Shown: positions 6,332 through 9,783 of the stretch, piece by piece
How positions within the stretch are numbered: the first letter of the stretch is position 1
Layout: every line of letters begins with the position of its first letter
DNA from: Planctomycetota bacterium
Lineage (GTDB): Bacteria; Planctomycetota; Phycisphaerae; Sedimentisphaerales; Anaerohalosphaeraceae
Length of the DNA: 9,783 nucleotides
Direction: 5' to 3'
NCBI GenBank assembly: GCA_003644215.1
Contig: QNBU01000018.1
Coordinates: 1 to 9,783, forward strand
The notes under the pieces: generated by a model
Told to the model about the DNA's origin: nothing
What the model saw: the letters and a program-made list of their open reading frames with translations, nothing else
Database searches by the model: none
Translations under genes and position numbers: made by a program

Positions 6332-7461
6332 CTTTTGTGCGAATCCTCTACTGTTTCGTCAGGCGGGCCGGGGGATAAGATAATCGTCCGGATTCGGTTT
6401 TGTTTAACCCGTTCGACAACAAATTTGATATTTCGAAATATCACTTCGTCGCCTTCCTTGGGAATCCTGCCCAGCATGGCGATGACAACCCCCCCAATCG
6501 TTACCTGCCGCTCTTGTTTTATATCGATCCCAAATGCATCCATCCATTCATGGATGGATAGATTTGCCTGCAATCGATATTCCATCGGGCCGATTTGTTC
6601 AATGGGTTCTGCCTGACAGGCATCCTCCAGCGGCCCCAGCAGTTGCTCCATAATATCATCCTGTTCGACCCATCCGGCAACGCCGCCATATTCATCCACG
6701 ACAATGGCTGCGTCCATTTTGGTTTGCCGAAAGAAATCGATGAGCGATTCAACCGATTTCTGCTCCGGAACAAACTGGGCATGTCGAACCATTTTCGAAA
6801 GCGACCGTTCGGGGTGAAGAAATAAGTCTCTTAGATGGATAAAACCTACGACAGAGTCAACAGAGTCCGTATAAACGGGCATTTTGACGAGATTTTTGCC
6901 CAGCAGTTCCTGTATCGCGGATTTTACTGATGTTCGTATGGAACAGCTTGGCATTTCGACTCGTGGCTGCATCACATGGCGGACCTTGAGAAATCCGAAC
7001 TTCAGGATTTCGGTCATTAATTGATTTTCACTGCCGCTGATGGTCCCTCGCTGCCGTGATGAATCCAGCAGCATTTTTAACTGTTTTGTCGAAACGCCGG
7101 CACGAATTTTGGGGCGAACAAATAACCGGATAACCGGTTGAACAATCAGCAAGTCAATGGCGCAAATCAGCGGACTCAAGACTTTTAAGAAAAGGTAGCT
7201 GGCAGGGACCGCACACAGACAAAATTGACGGGCATTTGTGTAAGCCAGCGATTTGGGCAGCATCTCACCAAACAGCAGGGCAGTGAGAAATCGACTGGGA
7301 TTTGAGAGCGTCGTTGCGGTTAGTCGTTCCAGTCTTTTGCCTGACTTGGCGAATTGACGAACCGTGCGATGGGAAAGATGAAAAAACGCCGTCTCCGATC
7401 CCGAAAAAAACGCTGAACACCCCAGCAGCACGACCATTAATAGGATGTAAACTAAACCCAT
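6328..7461 (-). CDS. CNNM/CorC-HlyC family protein with internally deleted membrane domain (377 aa)
   Basis: This is a paralogue of the next gene. SAFFSGSET (16-24) opens the CNNM domain, but SNPSRFLTALLFGEMLPKS runs directly from the end of the cytoplasmic loop into the GExxPK motif. Against the partner protein, about 42 residues (GNNLVN plus the following helix) are missing in frame. The CBS pair (about 162-275: VMQPRVEMPSCSI, MPVYTDSVDSVVGFIHLRDLF, then AAIVVDEYGGVAGWVEQDDIMEQLLG) and the C-terminal CorC_HlyC domain (290-364) look normal. Without the Asn motif and one helix it may not transport ions itself, and I infer a regulatory or partner role. An assembly error cannot be excluded from one sequence. 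The start has only a weak ribosome site (TGTGGA). No clear promoter is visible in the divergent gap. Confidence 0.88.
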   Translation of the reverse strand: MGLVYILLMVVLLGCSAFFSGSETAFFHLSHRTVRQFAKSGKRLERLTATTLSNPSRFLTALLFGEMLPKSLAYTNARQFCLCAVPASYLFLKVLSPLICAIDLLIVQPVIRLFVRPKIRAGVSTKQLKMLLDSSRQRGTISGSENQLMTEILKFGFLKVRHVMQPRVEMPSCSIRTSVKSAIQELLGKNLVKMPVYTDSVDSVVGFIHLRDLFLHPERSLSKMVRHAQFVPEQKSVESLIDFFRQTKMDAAIVVDEYGGVAGWVEQDDIMEQLLGPLEDACQAEPIEQIGPMEYRLQANLSIHEWMDAFGIDIKQERQVTIGGVVIAMLGRIPKEGDEVIFRNIKFVVERVKQNRIRTIILSPGPPDETVEDSHKR

Positions 7462-7589
7462 ATTTTATCCACAGAGATAAGCGATGTAACCGGATCCTCC
7501 GGTATGGGTTATAATACGGGGTCGTATAGACGCCCCAAAAATTTTCGTGGTCGTCGAAACGCCACACTAACCTTTACAGGAGACTCCTA
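7462..7589 (+). other. Divergent gap: -10-like box and two hairpins, possible IS110 left-end remnant
   Basis: On the plus strand a perfect TATAAT (7510-7515) has a poor -35 box (TAACCG, 17 nt away). It is followed by a hairpin, GGG GTC / GAC g CCC (7518-7535, loop GTATA), and by a second one, GTGG t CGT / ACG CCAC (7547-7565, loop CGAA). These precede the transposase-like start at 7590. IS110-group elements carry a structured bridge RNA upstream of the transposase gene, so this may be part of such an end. At about 75 nt it is much shorter than a complete one. ACCGG/CCGGT (7489-7503) is a further small dyad. Confidence 0.3.
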
Positions 7590-7658
7590 ATGGACAAGTA
7601 TATCGGATTGGACATGGATTGCAAGAAGACAGTTGGCTATTCAATAGCCCGATTTTAG
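7590..7658 (+). pseudogene. N-terminal remnant of an IS110-family transposase (22 codons)
   Basis: After an AGGAG ribosome site (7578-7582), an ATG at 7590 opens a 22-codon frame beginning MDKYIGLDMDCKKTV and ending at TAG 7656-7658. The opening matches the N-terminus of IS110-type (DEDD) transposases, where YIGLDVH/DxKK carries the first catalytic Asp (here Asp8). The similarity stops after about 15 residues and nothing of the remaining roughly 300-400 residues is present before aroDE at 7698. I read it as the scar of an insertion that was almost wholly deleted. The ribosome site is part of a short palindrome, AGGAG a CTCCT. Confidence 0.5.
7635..7649. repeat. Perfect 7-bp palindrome at the breakpoint of the transposase remnant
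   Basis: GGCTATT (7635-7641) and AATAGCC (7643-7649) are separated by one base. Transposase similarity ends just where this begins, so it may mark a deletion junction. With a 1-nt centre it is a weak RNA hairpin, and no T-run follows. Confidence 0.4.
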
Positions 7659-7697
7659 ACTTGCCTTTTCCGCTTTTACCCATTATAGGTTAAGAGT

Positions 7698-9245
7698 ATG
7701 ACTTATTTGGCTGTATCCATTTTTGCAAAGAACGAAGATGAGTTTTCTCAGCAGCTTGATCGCGCCAAGGGCAAAGGCGCCGAAGCGGTGGAAATTCGTG
7801 CCGATGCACTGACGCAGCCAGGCGTTGAGTCCGTCTTAAAGATGGTTCGAGCGGCCCAGAAAGCAAAGTTGCCGGTGATTGTTACCTGCCGGGACAGGAA
7901 AGAGGGGGGCTTTGTGGAGGTTGAGCCGTCGCTTCGGCTGGCAATTTTGAGAGAGGCGATTGGGGCCGGGGCGGAGTTTGTTGATATTGAATACGCCAAC
8001 TTCAAGCATTCCGATACACATTCGGTTCTCAAGGCGACTCTTGAGCAGTCCGAAACCAAGCTGATCCTGTCCTGTCATAATTTTAACCGTCCGTTTGAGG
8101 ATTTGGATATTTTATACGAATCGATTCTGGCGATCTATCCTGACGCAATTCCCAAGATTGTTTATAAGGCACGGCATATTAACGATTGTTTTGCGGCGTT
8201 CGACCTTTTACGAAATGCCGACCGGCCGTTGATTTGCTTTTGCATGGGGGTCGCCGGTCAGATCAGCCGGATTTTGGCGAAGAAGCTCGGGGCATTTTTA
8301 ACATTCGCATCGCTGGATGATGACAGCGCGACCGCGCCGGGGCAGATTCCGGTTGAGCAGATGAAAATGTTCGGGTGGGATCGTCAGGATGCCGATACCG
8401 AAATCTTCGGCCTGATTGGAAACCCGGTGAGCCATTCGCTGGGTCCGGCGTTGTATAATACATGTTTTGACGCCGAGAAGATCAACGCGGTTTACCTGCC
8501 GTTTTTGGTGGAGGGAGACAGGGAGGAATTTAACACATTTTTGAATTGTGTCGGCGAGCGGTCTAAGTTTGGCTTTGGGGGTTTTAGTGTAACCCTTCCG
8601 CATAAGACGCATGCGCTGGATTATGCCAATCAGCACGGGGATTATGTGGATAATCTGGCCGAGGCCATCGGGGCGGTGAATACCCTGAAGATTGGTTTCA
8701 ATGGATTGCTCAGTGCTTATAATACGGATTATGCCGGAGCGATGGATGCGCTCGTTGCGGCGACCGGCGGTGACCGGCACGACCTGCATAAGACTAAAGT
8801 CGCGGCAGTTGGCGCAGGCGGTGTTGCCAGGGCTGTTGTTGCGGGCCTGGCTGATGTGGCGGCTCGTGTGACGATTTATAATCGCACGGTCAGTAAGGCT
8901 GAGTCGCTGGCGAAAGAGTTTGGCTGCAAATTTGCCTCCATAGATGAACTGGCTCAGACGAAAGCGACGATTCTGGTCAACTGCACCAGTTTAGGGATGC
9001 ACCCGAATACTGAAACTTCTCCGGTGTCGGATGGTGTGCTTCATAAGGACATGATCGTCTTTGATACGGTCTATAATCCGCTGGAAACGAAGCTATTGAA
9101 GGACGCCAAAGCCGCCGGAGCAACGACTGTCAACGGAGCCGAGATGTTCATCCGTCAAGCCATGGCCCAATACAAAATCTACATCGGCGACGAACCGGAT
9201 GAAGACCGAATGCGGGAAGCGGTGTATCAGCGGTTGAATTTGTAA
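7698..9245 (+). CDS. aroDE: Bifunctional 3-dehydroquinate dehydratase (type I) / shikimate dehydrogenase
   Basis: This cytosolic enzyme catalyses two consecutive shikimate-pathway steps: dehydroquinate to dehydroshikimate, then NADPH reduction to shikimate. Residues 1-225 are AroD type I: EIRAD (32-36), TCRDRKEGG (63-71), SCHNF with catalytic His127, PKIVYKA with Schiff-base Lys153, SR (190-191) and APGQ with Gln216. Residues 235-515 are AroE: GNPVSHSLGP (241-250), TLPHK with Lys303, AVNTL with Asn328, YNTD with Asp344, the nucleotide loop GAGG (372-375), NRT (395-397) and VYNPLET (458-464). The second shikimate-binding Ser of E. coli AroE (HSKSP) is Gly249 here. The fusion is known in plants, chlamydiae and planctomycetes. 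The ATG at 7698 follows AGGTTAAGAG. No strong promoter of its own is evident. TTGCCT/TATAGG (7661-7689) would place the start at the ATG. Confidence 0.95.
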   Translation: MTYLAVSIFAKNEDEFSQQLDRAKGKGAEAVEIRADALTQPGVESVLKMVRAAQKAKLPVIVTCRDRKEGGFVEVEPSLRLAILREAIGAGAEFVDIEYANFKHSDTHSVLKATLEQSETKLILSCHNFNRPFEDLDILYESILAIYPDAIPKIVYKARHINDCFAAFDLLRNADRPLICFCMGVAGQISRILAKKLGAFLTFASLDDDSATAPGQIPVEQMKMFGWDRQDADTEIFGLIGNPVSHSLGPALYNTCFDAEKINAVYLPFLVEGDREEFNTFLNCVGERSKFGFGGFSVTLPHKTHALDYANQHGDYVDNLAEAIGAVNTLKIGFNGLLSAYNTDYAGAMDALVAATGGDRHDLHKTKVAAVGAGGVARAVVAGLADVAARVTIYNRTVSKAESLAKEFGCKFASIDELAQTKATILVNCTSLGMHPNTETSPVSDGVLHKDMIVFDTVYNPLETKLLKDAKAAGATTVNGAEMFIRQAMAQYKIYIGDEPDEDRMREAVYQRLNL

Positions 9246-9362
9246 ACAACAGCCCGAAGCGCGAGCGCAGGGATAAAATCAGTGTATGAACGGACACGGA
9301 CAAAGTGCTACATTGTTCAGAAGCGACCGGAGAATCAAAGAGTTCCTCATAAAGAGGAGGCG
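9246..9362. other. Convergent gap with a dispersed-repeat-like motif at 9251-9272
   Basis: This gap lies between the ends of aroDE and the FabZ-like gene. The stretch at 9251-9272 (AGCCCGAAGC, then GCGAGCGCAGGG) resembles the AGCCCGAAGCGCAAGCGAGGG motif that I recall as widely scattered in planctomycete intergenic DNA. It contains GCGC/GCGC arms (9259-9262 and 9265-9268). A weak TCCTC/GAGGA hairpin lies at 9344-9358. No convincing intrinsic terminator is present on either strand. Confidence 0.4.
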
Positions 9363-9783
9363 TCAAACCCTCATGCCGCTGATAAGGGTATCGAAGACAA
9401 TTTTGTCATCCACAACTCCCTGGACGGTCGCTGAGAATTGACGGCTTCGAACCTTGTCGATATGTCCAAGAAGGTATAGGCGGCTTCCCGGAAGAACGGT
9501 CCCGCGGAATTTTGTTTCGCCGATACCCGAAAAACCGATAAACCCATCTAAGCCATAAATCCGTTTCATAAAGAAACTGCACAGTTGAGCGGCGGCCTCT
9601 ACCATGATAACGCCCGGCATGATCGGACGCCCGGGAAGATGGCCGCGGACCCAAAACTCTGAATCGGTAATATCCTTATACCCTAAGCAAAGCATTCCGG
9701 GCAAGTCGTGCCAAACAATGCCGTCCAGTTGGGCCATCTCATACGATTGCGGATTGACCTCGGCAATCGCCTGGCGGTTAAAC
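9363..9783 (-). CDS. FabZ/FabA-like 3-hydroxyacyl-ACP dehydratase (N-terminus beyond window)
   Basis: A hot-dog-fold dehydratase that removes water from 3-hydroxyacyl-ACP in fatty acid elongation, or in a lipid A or polyketide-like variant. The signature RGHLPGRPIMPGVIMVEAAAQL holds the catalytic His and Glu, spaced as in FabZ (HFPG...PGVxxxEA). The strands GFSGIGETKFRGTVLPGSRLYLLG follow. The frame stays open upstream of the ATG at 9735-9737 to the window edge (codons for FNRQAIAEVNPQSYE). That extension reads like protein, so the real start is probably outside, and 139 residues are visible. The DSEFWVRGHLPGRPIMPG wording matches a planctomycete-type FabZ group as I remember it, which is inference. 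It is convergent with aroDE, and its own operon lies to the right. Confidence 0.87.
   Translation of the reverse strand, partial: FNRQAIAEVNPQSYEMAQLDGIVWHDLPGMLCLGYKDITDSEFWVRGHLPGRPIMPGVIMVEAAAQLCSFFMKRIYGLDGFIGFSGIGETKFRGTVLPGSRLYLLGHIDKVRSRQFSATVQGVVDDKIVFDTLISGMRV

Noticed and set aside
9363..9737. FabZ-like gene starting at the ATG at 9737
   Set aside because: The frame continues open and protein-like to the window edge, and no ribosome site precedes that ATG. It is treated as partial.
1..9783. A defence, CRISPR, toxin-antitoxin or secondary-metabolite system
   Set aside because: All substantial genes are accounted for by housekeeping or transport families. No spaced repeat array, nuclease, toxin pair or biosynthetic cluster was seen.

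Overview
The window looks like ordinary chromosomal DNA from a bacterium of roughly balanced base composition. The most likely group is Planctomycetota, perhaps Phycisphaerae. This is inference, from three things: the fused AroD-AroE enzyme, the FabZ-like protein with an N-terminal extension, and dispersed-repeat motifs of a type I associate with planctomycetes. Lipid biosynthesis of the FabZ type, PBP4 and signal peptides point to a peptidoglycan-making, Gram-negative-type cell. No tRNA, rRNA, CRISPR array, phage or complete mobile element was seen.

Layout. (1) Positions 1-3488, minus strand: a co-directional cluster read pyrK, pyrD, a 102-aa unknown protein, a DUF167/YggU protein, and an exported SirB1/transglutaminase-like protein with TPRs that runs off the left edge. 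pyrK and pyrD overlap by 4 bp. A second good promoter over the end of pyrD may start the last three genes separately. (2) Positions 3489-3836, the divergent control region: a consensus-like promoter fires leftward into a short leader that ends in a strong intrinsic terminator before pyrK. A rightward promoter serves dacB, and a perfect 9-bp dyad lies between the two. (3) Positions 3837-5231, plus strand: dacB (PBP4 family). (4) Positions 5336-7461, minus strand: two overlapping CNNM/CorC-type membrane proteins. The upstream one lacks about 42 residues of its membrane domain. (5) Positions 7462-7697: a short divergent gap with a scar that looks like the start of an IS110-family transposase and its upstream region. 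(6) Positions 7698-9245, plus strand: aroDE fusion. (7) Positions 9363-9783, minus strand: a FabZ/FabA-like dehydratase cut by the right edge.

Functionally, pyrK and pyrD encode dihydroorotate dehydrogenase B. The leader terminator suggests premature-termination control of pyrimidine synthesis. aroDE supplies two consecutive shikimate-pathway steps, dacB trims peptidoglycan, and the CNNM pair is probably related to divalent-cation handling. I see no new multi-gene system. The most notable points are the pyr leader, the deleted CNNM domain, the IS110 scar, and active-site substitutions in DacB and AroE.
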